This document shows, piece by piece, positions 9,102 through 17,684 of a DNA stretch of 35,693 bases. The translations under genes and the position numbers were made by a program. Under the pieces are notes generated by a model that searched no databases, was not told where the DNA came from, and saw only the letters and a list, made by a program, of their open reading frames with translations. How positions within the stretch are numbered: the first letter of the stretch is position 1; each line of letters opens with the position of its first letter. The stretch spans positions 1 to 35,693 of the forward strand of contig CAJWVZ010000025.1 of the NCBI GenBank assembly GCA_913048385.1. Direction: 5' to 3'. The stretch is from an uncultured Gammaproteobacteria bacterium (GTDB lineage Bacteria > Pseudomonadota > Gammaproteobacteria > Pseudomonadales > Pseudohongiellaceae).

Positions 9102-10025
9102 ATGACTGCTTTATTTGATGAAAAGATTTACGACATTTCCTATATAGAAAGGACAAAAATATTTTATCAAGCGCAAGGATATTCGTCTGATTACAAATGG
9201 GCAAAAAACGATACGACGCCTATCGCAAAAATGACCAAAAATATTGCTGATTGTCGTGTTGGTCTTATCACAACCGCGATGCCAGACACTGAGTCAGGTC
9301 AAAATCGTAGGGACGTTTATTCAGTAAAGTGTGACCCAATTCCCAACTCGATGTATACAAACGAGTTATCCTGGGACAAAGGCGCCACGCACACTAAAGA
9401 TGTCGGCTCGTTTTTACCAATTGCGGCTCTTAAAAACGCAGAAAAAGAAAAGCTCATTGGAAAGACTGCTCCAAATTTTTACACGGTACCAACCGATTAT
9501 TCTCAAAAAAACACAACTGACCTTGATAGTCCTCGGATTTTCGAGCAATTTATTGAAAATAAAATCGATGTCGCAATCCTAGTCCCTTTGTGACCTGTTT
9601 GCCACCAGACCGTGAGTCTAGTCGCAAGGTATCTTGAAGCAAAAAATATACCAACAGTTGTTATTGGCTCTGCTCTGGACATAGTAAAATCCTGTGTCAT
9701 TCCTAGATACCTGCATGTCGATTTTCCGCTCGGCAATCCATGCGGCAAGCCATATAACACAGCAATGCAGAATCAAATATTAAAGCAAGCAATCTCTCTG
9801 TTCAGTAAAAACATAGAGAGCCCTCTGATAGAACGTTCGCCTTTTATTTGGAATAGCGATCAATCTTGGCGAGAAAATTATTTAAAAGTTGATGATTCAA
9901 ATCGCGTAACGCTCATGCATCAAGGAGAAATACGGAGAAAAGAGCAAAAGCTAATGAAATCCTCTGGCATTAGCCGTAGCGCGATGATACCAGCGCCATA
10001 CGATTTTGACCTAATTAAGTCTTAA
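9102..10025 (+). CDS. Probable selenoprotein, GrdB/PrdB-like reductase family, with in-frame UGA (Sec164)
   Basis: Two open stretches (9102-9593 and 9594-10025) are in the same frame and separated only by TGA at 9591-9593. Reading that codon as selenocysteine gives one 307-residue protein with ...DVAILVPL-U-PVCHQTVSLVARYLE. Proteobacterial members of the glycine/sarcosine/betaine and D-proline reductase selenoprotein-B family carry a C/U-P-V-C-H-Q motif at this place. Other family features lie on both sides of the UGA: CRVGLITTAMP and IGKTAPNFY before it, VDFPLGNPCGKPYN after it. The UxxC pair looks like a thiol/selenol redox site. A SECIS-like hairpin follows the UGA. No partner GrdA/GrdC genes are nearby, so the substrate is unknown. 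It starts 43 nt after yicC, and its last 15 nt overlap the convergent malonyl-CoA decarboxylase gene. The alternative is a recent nonsense mutation. Confidence 0.82.
9599..9627 (+). promoter_or_regulatory. Candidate bacterial SECIS hairpin for Sec insertion
   Basis: The mRNA just after the UGA can fold into one imperfect hairpin. TTGC (9599-9602) pairs with GCAA (9624-9627). Two more pairs flanked by mismatches form between CACC and AGTC. AGAC (9607-9610) pairs with GTCT (9616-9619) and closes a five-base loop CGTGA. That gives ten base pairs, a loop with G in its second position, and 17 nt from UGA to loop. These fit what is known of bacterial SECIS elements, which lie in the coding region right after the UGA and bind SelB. 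Found by eye, without energy calculation. Confidence 0.6.
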
Positions 10026-11312
10026 ATCCTTATCTAGTAATGAGCCTAGCTTATCCCGATAAGTAATTTCCCCGCTAGAAAAAAGATCCTCGTGATTTTT
10101 TTCAATACTGGTTAAATCGTAAAGATAATTCACCATAACCCCATAGGATTGAGACATCCCCTTCTCACTTAGATCTGCGTTCTCGTTAATTTCGTAAATA
10201 CTCGCCCCGTTCCCAAGATGAAAACGGCAAACGGGATCCGCGGGCAAATCATTTTTCTTACTTTTTAATAGATAGTTAAAAACTAATTTTCTAAGGCTTT
10301 TTTCCTCAATATCTAAGATACTTTCGTCCTGAGCATGCAGTTCTATATTTGGATTTACGACATTGTTACTCACTGGTTTCTTTTTTGCTTTTAACCACTT
10401 CGAAAATCCTGGGACCGGAGATAATGTTACAAAATTTTTTATACTTGGAAATTCTATTGCTAGCTCCTGTACTACCTGTTTTATTAAAAAATTACCAAAC
10501 GATATCTGAGTCAATCCCGGCTGACAATTGCTGATACTATAAAAAGTTGCTGTTGTGTAGCCTCGGTCACTAATTGGAACTGACAAAGGGTCATCGAGAA
10601 TATCGGATATGGATTTTGGTATCGTATCTGTCAGTGCAACCTCTACAAATATTAACGGCTCGTTAATCAACGCTGGATGAAAAAACGCGAAGCATCGTCT
10701 ATTAGGGGGATGTATTCGATTACGAAGGTCGTTCCAATCTTTTATCTCATGAACAGCTTCATAACGAATAATTCTCTCTAAAACTTCAGCAGACGTTGAC
10801 CAATTAATCTGACTTAGGGTTAAGAAACTTCTCGTAAACCAAGAGCTAAATAATTGTCTAAATTCACTATCAACAACTTTTAAAACTGGGTAGTCCTTTA
10901 TCAGTGCTAATAGATCTACACGCATAGCGACAAGGTCGTGGGTAGCATTTGGTGTTTGATTTAATCTCCGAAGTAATTCAATTCTTTTTGGTTCTGCATT
11001 TTTATATAGATCGTTTAAATTTTCACTTGATGGATTTTTGGAGTATTTATCAAATGAATATGAAATCAATTCAGGCTTCGCGCCAAAGTTTTTTTCAAGA
11101 CTCAAAAAAAACTTTACCTTTTCATCGGAAGATAGGGCGCGATATCGGTCGAGGATTTCTCTGGCCGTAATCAAAGCTGAAATTTCGCCAGTCAGCCCCA
11201 TAAGCTTTTCTAAAAGATCATCTAGTTTGAGATGTGGTTTAGGGGAAAAGAGCCGATGTGCTTGATTACCGATAAGCCCCGCTAGAAAATCTTGAAGTTT
11301 ATTAAAAGGCAT
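10011..11312 (-). CDS. Malonyl-CoA decarboxylase
   Basis: The enzyme decarboxylates malonyl-CoA to acetyl-CoA, removing or using malonate-derived CoA ester. The 433-residue protein has the family hallmarks: IHPPNRRCFAFFHPALINEP followed by LIFVEVALTD, ATFYSISNCQPGL, ISFGNFLIKQVVQELAIEFP, TLSPVPGFSKWL, and the C-terminal DPVCRFHLGNGASIYEIN with the histidine thought to be catalytic, then GVMVNYLYDLTSIEKNHE. An N-terminal helical domain of about 130 residues precedes the acetyltransferase-like catalytic domain, as usual. No malonyl-CoA synthetase or malonate transporter gene is next to it, so it may act on malonyl-CoA from general metabolism. Its TAG stop lies inside the last codons of the convergent selenoprotein gene. 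A palindrome 85 nt upstream could be an operator. Confidence 0.92.
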   Translation of the reverse strand: MPFNKLQDFLAGLIGNQAHRLFSPKPHLKLDDLLEKLMGLTGEISALITAREILDRYRALSSDEKVKFFLSLEKNFGAKPELISYSFDKYSKNPSSENLNDLYKNAEPKRIELLRRLNQTPNATHDLVAMRVDLLALIKDYPVLKVVDSEFRQLFSSWFTRSFLTLSQINWSTSAEVLERIIRYEAVHEIKDWNDLRNRIHPPNRRCFAFFHPALINEPLIFVEVALTDTIPKSISDILDDPLSVPISDRGYTTATFYSISNCQPGLTQISFGNFLIKQVVQELAIEFPSIKNFVTLSPVPGFSKWLKAKKKPVSNNVVNPNIELHAQDESILDIEEKSLRKLVFNYLLKSKKNDLPADPVCRFHLGNGASIYEINENADLSEKGMSQSYGVMVNYLYDLTSIEKNHEDLFSSGEITYRDKLGSLLDKDLRLN

Positions 11313-11396
11313 ATTCTGCTCGTGAAAACTTGCTCTAACCAGTAAAAATTAAATGTAAGAGTAAACTGAACCTTTACGCACCTTGCCAGAAAATTT

Positions 11397-11412
11397 AATT
11401 TTGTACAAAATT
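11397..11412. promoter_or_regulatory. 16-bp perfect palindrome upstream of malonyl-CoA decarboxylase
   Basis: AATTTTGTACAAAATT is fully self-complementary, and further matching bases follow after one mismatch on each side. It lies in the 229-nt divergent region, 84 nt before the decarboxylase start and about 130 nt before gmk. The TTGTACAA core resembles GntR-family operators, and GntR regulators such as MatR control malonate genes elsewhere. No regulator gene is adjacent, so the assignment is an inference. Confidence 0.3.
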
Positions 11413-11541
11413 TAACTAAACCCTCTGTCAGTAGTTCAAAACCCGAGAAACAATAAAAACTCGTGGATCCTTGAAACTTTAAGTATTACTGTTAATACTC
11501 TGAGGCCGTAGTAGATATGAAACGTTACCAACGAAGCTAAA

Positions 11542-12147
11542 TTGAGGGTTTTTAAGATCAAGAAAGTACAACGCGGTATCCTATTCATTGTAACAGCGCC
11601 TTCAGGTGCCGGTAAAACATCACTTGTAGACGCAATTCTCAAACGATGCGATGAAATTTGTGTCTCAATTTCGTATACAACTCGGTTACCTCGAGACAAT
11701 GAGGCTCATGGGATAGATTATTATTTTACACCTCTTAAACAGTTCGAGGAAATGCGCGACCGAGACGAGTTTTTTGAAAGCGCGGAAGTATATGGGAACT
11801 TCTACGGCACATCAGCCTCGTGGATTCAATCTAAATTAGAAGAAGGGATAGATGTTATCCTTGAAATTGACTGGCAGGGCGCGCGACAAGCTAGAAAACT
11901 AAATTCAAAATCAGCATCACTATTTATTTTACCGCCATCAGTTGAAACGCTAGAAAAACGATTAAAAGCACGAGGGCAGGACGATAACAGCATAATTGAA
12001 CGTAGAATGAACCAAGCCACTGAAGACCTGTCTTACGCCAAAGAAGCTGACTATGTGGTTATAAATGATCAGTTTGACGTGGCACTTGAAGAAATACTTG
12101 CGATAATACGGTCCGAGAGACTGAAATTTAATAGTGGAAATGCATAA
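11542..12147 (+). CDS. gmk: Guanylate kinase
   Basis: Gmk phosphorylates GMP to GDP with ATP. The 201-residue protein has the P-loop APSGAGKTSL (about 19-28), the GMP-binding ISYTTRLPRDNEAHGIDYYF, EFFESAEVYGNFYGTS, the ILEIDWQGARQ stretch and the lid with RLKARGQDDNSIIERRM. The only usable start is a TTG at 11542, since no ATG or GTG precedes the P-loop in frame and an in-frame stop lies at 11518-11520. A seven-codon frame (ATG at 11517, TAA at 11538-11540) ends just one base before this TTG and could couple translation. rpoZ follows after 127 nt, then spoT, the conserved gammaproteobacterial order. Confidence 0.95.
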   Translation: MRVFKIKKVQRGILFIVTAPSGAGKTSLVDAILKRCDEICVSISYTTRLPRDNEAHGIDYYFTPLKQFEEMRDRDEFFESAEVYGNFYGTSASWIQSKLEEGIDVILEIDWQGARQARKLNSKSASLFILPPSVETLEKRLKARGQDDNSIIERRMNQATEDLSYAKEADYVVINDQFDVALEEILAIIRSERLKFNSGNA

Positions 12148-12274
12148 ACTAGAATCGCTCGCATCTCTCCCATTTCTGACCCTTATTTGATCGCAGCCAA
12201 TCCCAAACAAAGGCTTCAATTTTTGTTGATTTAGCGTAAAATGCTCAAAGAGAAAATTTATTTAGGAACTTAAC

Positions 12275-12625
12275 ATGGCGCGGATTACAGTTGAAGACTG
12301 CTTAGACAAAGTAGACAACCGGTTTGAATTAGTGATGGTATCAAGCAAGCGAGCACGTCAAATTCAAACTGGCGGCAAGGACCCCATGGTCAGTGCAGAT
12401 AAAGATAAACCAACGGTCGTAGCTTTACGTGAAATAGCCGATGGTCATATCAATGCCGAAATCTTAGTCTCAAAACCGAGGGCTGAGATTGATGCAAGCG
12501 CTATGGAAGCTGAAGTTACTGCTTTAGCCGAAGCTGAAGCAGCAATTAATGACGGCGCAGCTGATATTATAATTCCGGAGCCTTCGCAAGAAAATAGCGC
12601 GCCTGAGTCAGCGACCGAAGACTGA
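12275..12625 (+). CDS. rpoZ: RNA polymerase omega subunit
   Basis: Omega helps assemble RNA polymerase and, with beta', forms a ppGpp-binding site. The first 70 residues are classical: [20 protein letters not shown], then [17 protein letters not shown], then [18 protein letters not shown]. The protein has 116 residues, longer than the ~90 of E. coli. The extra C-terminal part is rich in Ala and Glu and is probably disordered. AGGA lies about 8 nt before the ATG. It sits directly upstream of spoT, linking the omega subunit with the enzyme that controls its ligand. The 177-nt gap to spoT shows no clear terminator. Confidence 0.96.
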   Translation: MARITVEDCLDKVDNRFELVMVSSKRARQIQTGGKDPMVSADKDKPTVVALREIADGHINAEILVSKPRAEIDASAMEAEVTALAEAEAAINDGAADIIIPEPSQENSAPESATED

Positions 12626-12802
12626 ACGCATTAGAACATCTGCAAATTATGGTTTGAATTATTGTCTCGGGCGAGCTTGTACATAGAAACCCGCACCCGT
12701 GCGCCGAATATTAGAATTCAACGGCTATTGCACTAAGAATCCCTTACACGACTCCGTGCAAAGTCTAAGCGCACTTCTCTGAAAAATCTGGAGAATCACA
12801 CT

Positions 12803-15007
12803 TTGCGACCCGCAGTGGCCATAAAAAAGACTGTTGACACCCTTGTTGACGATTTAGCTGGTTACCTAAATAAGCACCAAGTGAATCAGGTTCGACGAGC
12901 TTTTTATTTTGCTGAGCAAGCTCATGATGGACAAATAAGGCAAAGCGGCGAACCCTACGTCACCCACCCCTTAGCCGTCGCGACAATCCTCAGTGAAATG
13001 CATATGGATCCAGAGTCGCTCACTGCGGCGATGTTACACGATGTAATTGAGGATACAGGCATTACCAAACGAGCGATTCGCAACCAATTTGGCAATAGCG
13101 TTGCTGAATTGGTTGATGGCGTTAGCAAGCTTAATAAAATAGATTTTTCGACTCGAGCTGAAGCACAAGCTGAAAATTTTCAAAAAATGGCGATGGCGAT
13201 GGCAAAAGACCTTCGCGTCATATTGGTAAAGATCGCCGATCGACTGCACAACATGAGAACGCTCGACGTACTTACACCAGAGAAACGGCGCAGAGTAGCA
13301 AGAGAAACGCTCGATATTTATGCTCCTATCGCAAACCGCTTAGGAATGAATGATGTCCGGATTGAATTTGAAGAGTTAGGATTTGGTGCGCTCTATCCGA
13401 TGCGCGCTCGACGTATTAATAACGCAGTCCGATCTGTCCGAGGAAATCGAAAAGAAATCCTCACGAAAATTCAAACTGCTATTGAAGCTTGCTTGGACCG
13501 TGAAGACCTTCCCGGGCGGTGCTTGGGTCGTGAAAAGCATCTTTATAGTATCTATGAAAAAATGCGCCTCCAGCAAAAGCCTTTCTCAGAGATAATGGAC
13601 GTTTATGCCTTTAGAATTATTGTGGGAAGTGTTGATACTTGTTATCGCGTCTTAGGCGCTGTGCATAGTCTGTATAAACCGGTCCCCGGCAGGTTCAAGG
13701 ACTACATTGCGATTCCCAAAGCCAACGGCTACCAATCTCTGCACACGTCGCTTTTTTCTATGCATGGCGTCCCAATTGAAATTCAAATTCGTACCGAAGA
13801 AATGGAGGCCATGGCAAACAATGGTATTGCGGCTCACTGGCTCTACAAATCCCGCGATGCACTCCCAAACAACGCACATCACAGAGCTCGTGAGTGGGTA
13901 AATGGCTTGCTAGACATGCAAAAGAATGCCGGAAATTCTCTAGAATTTATCGAAAACGTCAAAATTGATTTATTTCCTGACGAGATATACGTCTTTTCGC
14001 CCAAAGGAACTATTCTCGAGTTACCTTCTGGATCGACAGCCGTCGACTTTGCGTATGCAATTCACACGGACGTTGGTAATACCTGCGTAGCATGCCGCAT
14101 AAACCGTAGCCTCGCACCACTTAGCGAGAAATTACAAAGCGGGCAGACAGTTGAGGTAATTACAGCCCCTGGAACGAGACCGAATCCCGCATGGCTAAGC
14201 TTCGTCGTCAGTGGGAAAGCCCGCAGCAATATTCGACATTATCTTAAAAATCAAAAATACTCAGAATCTGTTGCCCTTGGAAGACGACTATTAACTAAAG
14301 CTCTTGCCGGCTTTGGAAAGCAACTTGCAAGCATTCCTCAAACCGATATCAACAATATGGTTCAAGAATCTGATGCCAGTTCTTTAGATCAGGTTCTCGA
14401 AGAAATTGGTCTAGGAAATCGTATGGCCTATATCGTCGCCAAACGACTAATCGCAAATAGACTAACAGCGAATAAAGATTTGTCTCTCGTCGCAGTGAAA
14501 AAAGAATCAGATCGCATTGGGTCGATTGATATAAGAGGCTCAGAGGGGGTTGTCATGAGCTATGCAAAATGCTGCCATCCAATCCCAGGAGACCCCATTA
14601 TAGCTCACATAAGCTCAGGTCGTGGCTTAGTCGTACACACTGACGACTGCAACAATATCGCAGAATTTCGAGACGACCCTGAAAAATTTGTCGCAGCCGC
14701 TTGGGACCCAGATGTTACTGGGGAGTTCTCAGTAGAATTAAGAATCGAACTGGAAAATGAGAGGGGAATAATTGCTGTATTGGCAACAACCATTACCAGC
14801 ACAGAAGCAAACATAGAGCGAGTTTCAACGGAAGAACGCGATGCGCATTTCAGCATTGTAAATCTTTTACTCAATGTTCGAAGCCGAATCCACCTAGCAA
14901 GTGTATTGAAAAAAGTAAGACTTATTAGAGCCGTAAATAAAGTAACCAGAACGAAAAGTTCCAAAACACGAAAGACAATCAAAAAGATGTTAGGCGCTCA
15001 CGACTAG
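12803..15007 (+). CDS. spoT: Bifunctional (p)ppGpp synthetase/hydrolase SpoT
   Basis: SpoT makes and degrades the alarmone (p)ppGpp. Of 734 residues, the N-terminal HD hydrolase domain keeps its metal and catalytic residues: His55 in YVTHPLAVA, His79-Asp80 and Glu83-Asp84 in HDVIEDT, and Asp146 in KIADRLHNMRT. The synthetase domain (about 230-350) has YAFRIIV, GRFKDYIAIPKANGYQSLHT and the EIQIRTEEMEAMA region. Then come the TGS domain (about 393-455, beginning IYVFSPKGTILELPSGSTAV), a helical part with CCHPIPGDPI, and a C-terminal ACT domain (about 655-730). The intact HD site argues for SpoT rather than RelA. It starts at TTG 12803, preceded by CTGGAG at good spacing. No in-frame ATG fits the N-terminus. 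ridA and recG follow. Confidence 0.96.
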   Translation: MRPAVAIKKTVDTLVDDLAGYLNKHQVNQVRRAFYFAEQAHDGQIRQSGEPYVTHPLAVATILSEMHMDPESLTAAMLHDVIEDTGITKRAIRNQFGNSVAELVDGVSKLNKIDFSTRAEAQAENFQKMAMAMAKDLRVILVKIADRLHNMRTLDVLTPEKRRRVARETLDIYAPIANRLGMNDVRIEFEELGFGALYPMRARRINNAVRSVRGNRKEILTKIQTAIEACLDREDLPGRCLGREKHLYSIYEKMRLQQKPFSEIMDVYAFRIIVGSVDTCYRVLGAVHSLYKPVPGRFKDYIAIPKANGYQSLHTSLFSMHGVPIEIQIRTEEMEAMANNGIAAHWLYKSRDALPNNAHHRAREWVNGLLDMQKNAGNSLEFIENVKIDLFPDEIYVFSPKGTILELPSGSTAVDFAYAIHTDVGNTCVACRINRSLAPLSEKLQSGQTVEVITAPGTRPNPAWLSFVVSGKARSNIRHYLKNQKYSESVALGRRLLTKALAGFGKQLASIPQTDINNMVQESDASSLDQVLEEIGLGNRMAYIVAKRLIANRLTANKDLSLVAVKKESDRIGSIDIRGSEGVVMSYAKCCHPIPGDPIIAHISSGRGLVVHTDDCNNIAEFRDDPEKFVAAAWDPDVTGEFSVELRIELENERGIIAVLATTITSTEANIERVSTEERDAHFSIVNLLLNVRSRIHLASVLKKVRLIRAVNKVTRTKSSKTRKTIKKMLGAHD

Positions 15008-15069
15008 GAATTTAGAGAATTTTAGAGAGCAGTCGTAGCGAAAACTTATTAACAAATATAGAGATTAAA

Positions 15070-15453
15070 ATGAACAAACTATTATCCGTTCAAACTGAAA
15101 ATGCACCCGCTGCCATTGGTCCTTATTCACAAGCAATAAAAACAAAAGACCTGGTGTTCTTATCCGGCCAAATTCCACTGGATCCGATATCGATGATGGT
15201 GGTTAAAGGTGGCATAGAACAGCAGACTCATCAGGTTTTCAAAAATTTAATCGCAGTAGCAAATGCATCCGGCAGCTCCATTAGCAGTGCTATTAAATTA
15301 ACGATTTACCTCATAGACTTAGAGAATTTCTCGATCGTCAATCAAATCATGGAAGAATATTTCTCGTCCCCATACCCTGCGCGCGCGACTATTGAGGTCA
15401 GCGCCCTCCCTAAAAACGTCAGCATTGAAATCGATGCGATTCTAGGTTTGTGA
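15070..15453 (+). CDS. ridA: RidA family 2-iminobutanoate/2-iminopropanoate deaminase
   Basis: RidA hydrolyses reactive enamine/imine intermediates released by PLP enzymes, protecting other PLP enzymes from damage. The 127-residue protein is of typical length. It shows APAAIGPYSQAIKTKDLVFL, SGQIPLDP, the catalytic Arg105 in YPARATIEVSALPK and Glu120 near the C-terminus, all as in active RidA members. AGAGATT precedes the ATG. It lies 62 nt after spoT and before recG, the same spoT-ridA-recG order seen in Pseudomonas. Confidence 0.94.
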   Translation: MNKLLSVQTENAPAAIGPYSQAIKTKDLVFLSGQIPLDPISMMVVKGGIEQQTHQVFKNLIAVANASGSSISSAIKLTIYLIDLENFSIVNQIMEEYFSSPYPARATIEVSALPKNVSIEIDAILGL

Positions 15454-15506
15454 ATTTAGAAAATGTGTCATCAAAAATCAGATAATTCGTCAGTTGCACC
15501 TGTCAC

Positions 15507-17594
15507 GTGACCAGACCCCGACTGTGTGATTTGCCGACCTCTTATATCAAAGGAGTTGGGCCAGCTCTTGAAAAAAAACTAGGCTCTATTGGAATCCATT
15601 CAATACAAGACTTGTGTTTTCATTTGCCAATCAGATATGAAGACAAAACAACAATTTCTAAGATAAGCGAATTACAACCTAATCAAAAATTCCAAGTACA
15701 AGGAGAGGTTACTAATTGTCATATTCAATTTGGGAGACGCAGGTCACTTGTTTGTACACTTAACGATACCAGCGGGCACTTAACACTGAGATTTTTCCAT
15801 TTTAATGCCTCGCAAAAAGCCGCGCTTTCAGTTGGAACTAAAGTGCGATGTTATGGAGATATAAAATTCGGGCGACTCGGTCCAGAGACCTATCATCCGG
15901 AATATAAGATAATCAAATCTCTTACCCACGATGGTTTGTCAAAGACGCTCACACCGATTTACCCAGTGACGGAGGGACTTCAACAATCAAGACTAAAAGC
16001 CATAATAAGTCATGCCGTTGATCTAATTAATGACGCCCACCCTTTGGAAGACTTCCTCCCCGAAAAGCTCAGCGCCGCATTAGGTTTTGCTGATGTAACT
16101 GGAGCAATTCTACAAATCCATCGGCCTCGCCCATCATCATTAGCGGCAGATGAAAACAAAGACTCTGCAGACGGAATCAAGCGACTTGCGTTCGAGGAAC
16201 TACTCGCACACAGAATGAGCATGCGTCAGTCAAGGAATGAGTTTAACAAGCAAATAGCACCTCAGTTCCCCGATCAAAATTCGCTTCTCAAAAATTTTTT
16301 CAATTCCCTCCCTTTTCAACTCACTAATTCTCAAACCAAGGCGATCAGCGAAATCGCTCATGATTTAAACCGCTCCCACCCAATGTTAAGGCTATTACAG
16401 GGAGATGTCGGATCAGGAAAAACTGTTGTCGCGGCTGCGGCTAGTTTGCTAGCTATTGGCGCCGGATTTCAAGTTGCGCTAATGGCACCAACGGAACTGC
16501 TCGCCGAACAACATAATTTGGCCTTTGAAAAATGGTTCGGACCTTCAAATATCAACGTAGGATGCCTAACCGCCAAGGTAAAAGGACAGCCGAGAGAAAA
16601 ACTTCTCGGTGCGATCTCTACTGGCGGCTGCCAATTTGTATCTGGAACCCATGCTCTCTTTCAGGAAAAGGTACATTACCATAGATTGGGTCTAATAATT
16701 GTGGATGAACAACACAGATTCGGGGTGCATCAGCGACTTGCTCTTAGAAACAAAGCACTTAGTTTGAAAATAAGCCCTCATCAGCTCATGATGACCGCAA
16801 CACCAATACCGCGAACACTCGCTATGAGTGCCTACGCTAATTTGGATAACTCAATAATCAACGAACTACCTCCTGGGCGAATTCCAGTCAAAACTGCGGT
16901 GATACCGGATGCACGACGAAAAGAAGTCATCAATAGAATTGATACAGCTTGCACAAATAATCAGCAAGCCTACTGGGTATGCACCTTAATTGATGAATCT
17001 GATATTTTGCAAGCCGAGGCAGCGGAGGCTACTGCTACAAAACTAGCAACACTCCTCCCAAACGTAAAGGTTGGGCTGCTCCATGGCCGTATGAAGCCAC
17101 ACGAAAAGATCAAAATTATGGAGCGATTTAAAGCAAATAATATAGATCTTTTAGTGGCAACGACCGTGATCGAAGTCGGGGTCGACGTCCCAAACGCGAG
17201 TTTAATGGTTATCGAAAATTCCGAGCGCCTCGGCCTAGCCCAACTACATCAACTTCGGGGCCGTGTAGGGCGTGGGGCGATAGACAGTTACTGCTTACTG
17301 CTATATCGCGCTCCCCTATCGACAAATGGCAGCCAGCGACTTGCAGCCTTGCGCGCAACTAACGACGGCTTTGTTATAGCAGAGAAAGACTTAGAGCTGA
17401 GGGGTGCAGGTCAGGTTTTAGGCACACAGCAAACCGGTATTATGAGCTTTCGAATTGCAGATTTAAATCGCGACGCGGACCTACTTGAAAGCGCAAAAAA
17501 AGCAGAGAAAGCAATTTTCGAGGATTATCCGGATAGCATTCAGCCTTTAATAGATAGGTGGATTGGCGGCAAAAAGGACTATGCACAAGTATAG
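15507..17594 (+). CDS. recG: ATP-dependent DNA helicase RecG
   Basis: RecG remodels stalled replication forks and branch-migrates Holliday junctions. The 695-residue protein has the full layout. An N-terminal wedge/OB domain (about 1-160) starts with the helix-hairpin-helix-like IKGVGPALEKKLGSIGIHS and includes GEVTNCHIQFGRRRS. The helicase core has Walker A GDVGSGKT (299-306), MAPTELLAEQH, DEQHRFGVHQR (400-410), MTATPIPRTLA, LLHGRMKPHEK, VATTVIEVGVDVPNAS and QLRGRVGRG. The DLELRGAGQVLGTQQTG motif lies near the end. The GTG at 15507 gives the normal N-terminus, although its ribosome binding site is poor. It lies 53 nt after ridA, and ubiA follows after 90 nt. Confidence 0.96.
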   Translation: MTRPRLCDLPTSYIKGVGPALEKKLGSIGIHSIQDLCFHLPIRYEDKTTISKISELQPNQKFQVQGEVTNCHIQFGRRRSLVCTLNDTSGHLTLRFFHFNASQKAALSVGTKVRCYGDIKFGRLGPETYHPEYKIIKSLTHDGLSKTLTPIYPVTEGLQQSRLKAIISHAVDLINDAHPLEDFLPEKLSAALGFADVTGAILQIHRPRPSSLAADENKDSADGIKRLAFEELLAHRMSMRQSRNEFNKQIAPQFPDQNSLLKNFFNSLPFQLTNSQTKAISEIAHDLNRSHPMLRLLQGDVGSGKTVVAAAASLLAIGAGFQVALMAPTELLAEQHNLAFEKWFGPSNINVGCLTAKVKGQPREKLLGAISTGGCQFVSGTHALFQEKVHYHRLGLIIVDEQHRFGVHQRLALRNKALSLKISPHQLMMTATPIPRTLAMSAYANLDNSIINELPPGRIPVKTAVIPDARRKEVINRIDTACTNNQQAYWVCTLIDESDILQAEAAEATATKLATLLPNVKVGLLHGRMKPHEKIKIMERFKANNIDLLVATTVIEVGVDVPNASLMVIENSERLGLAQLHQLRGRVGRGAIDSYCLLLYRAPLSTNGSQRLAALRATNDGFVIAEKDLELRGAGQVLGTQQTGIMSFRIADLNRDADLLESAKKAEKAIFEDYPDSIQPLIDRWIGGKKDYAQV

Positions 17595-17684
17595 TCCATT
17601 ACTTTCTAATTATTGCCTATTGGGCAAACATCTATTTACAACAATATTCATGTAAGAAATTTATCTTAGCGAGAAAAATGTCCA

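Noticed and set aside
9102..9593. Reading the GrdB/PrdB-like gene as a pseudogene or as two separate genes
   Set aside because: Both parts are in one frame, the family motif continues across the TGA, the TGA falls at the redox Cys position, and a SECIS-like hairpin follows. A simple nonsense mutation would be unlikely to hit this exact codon.
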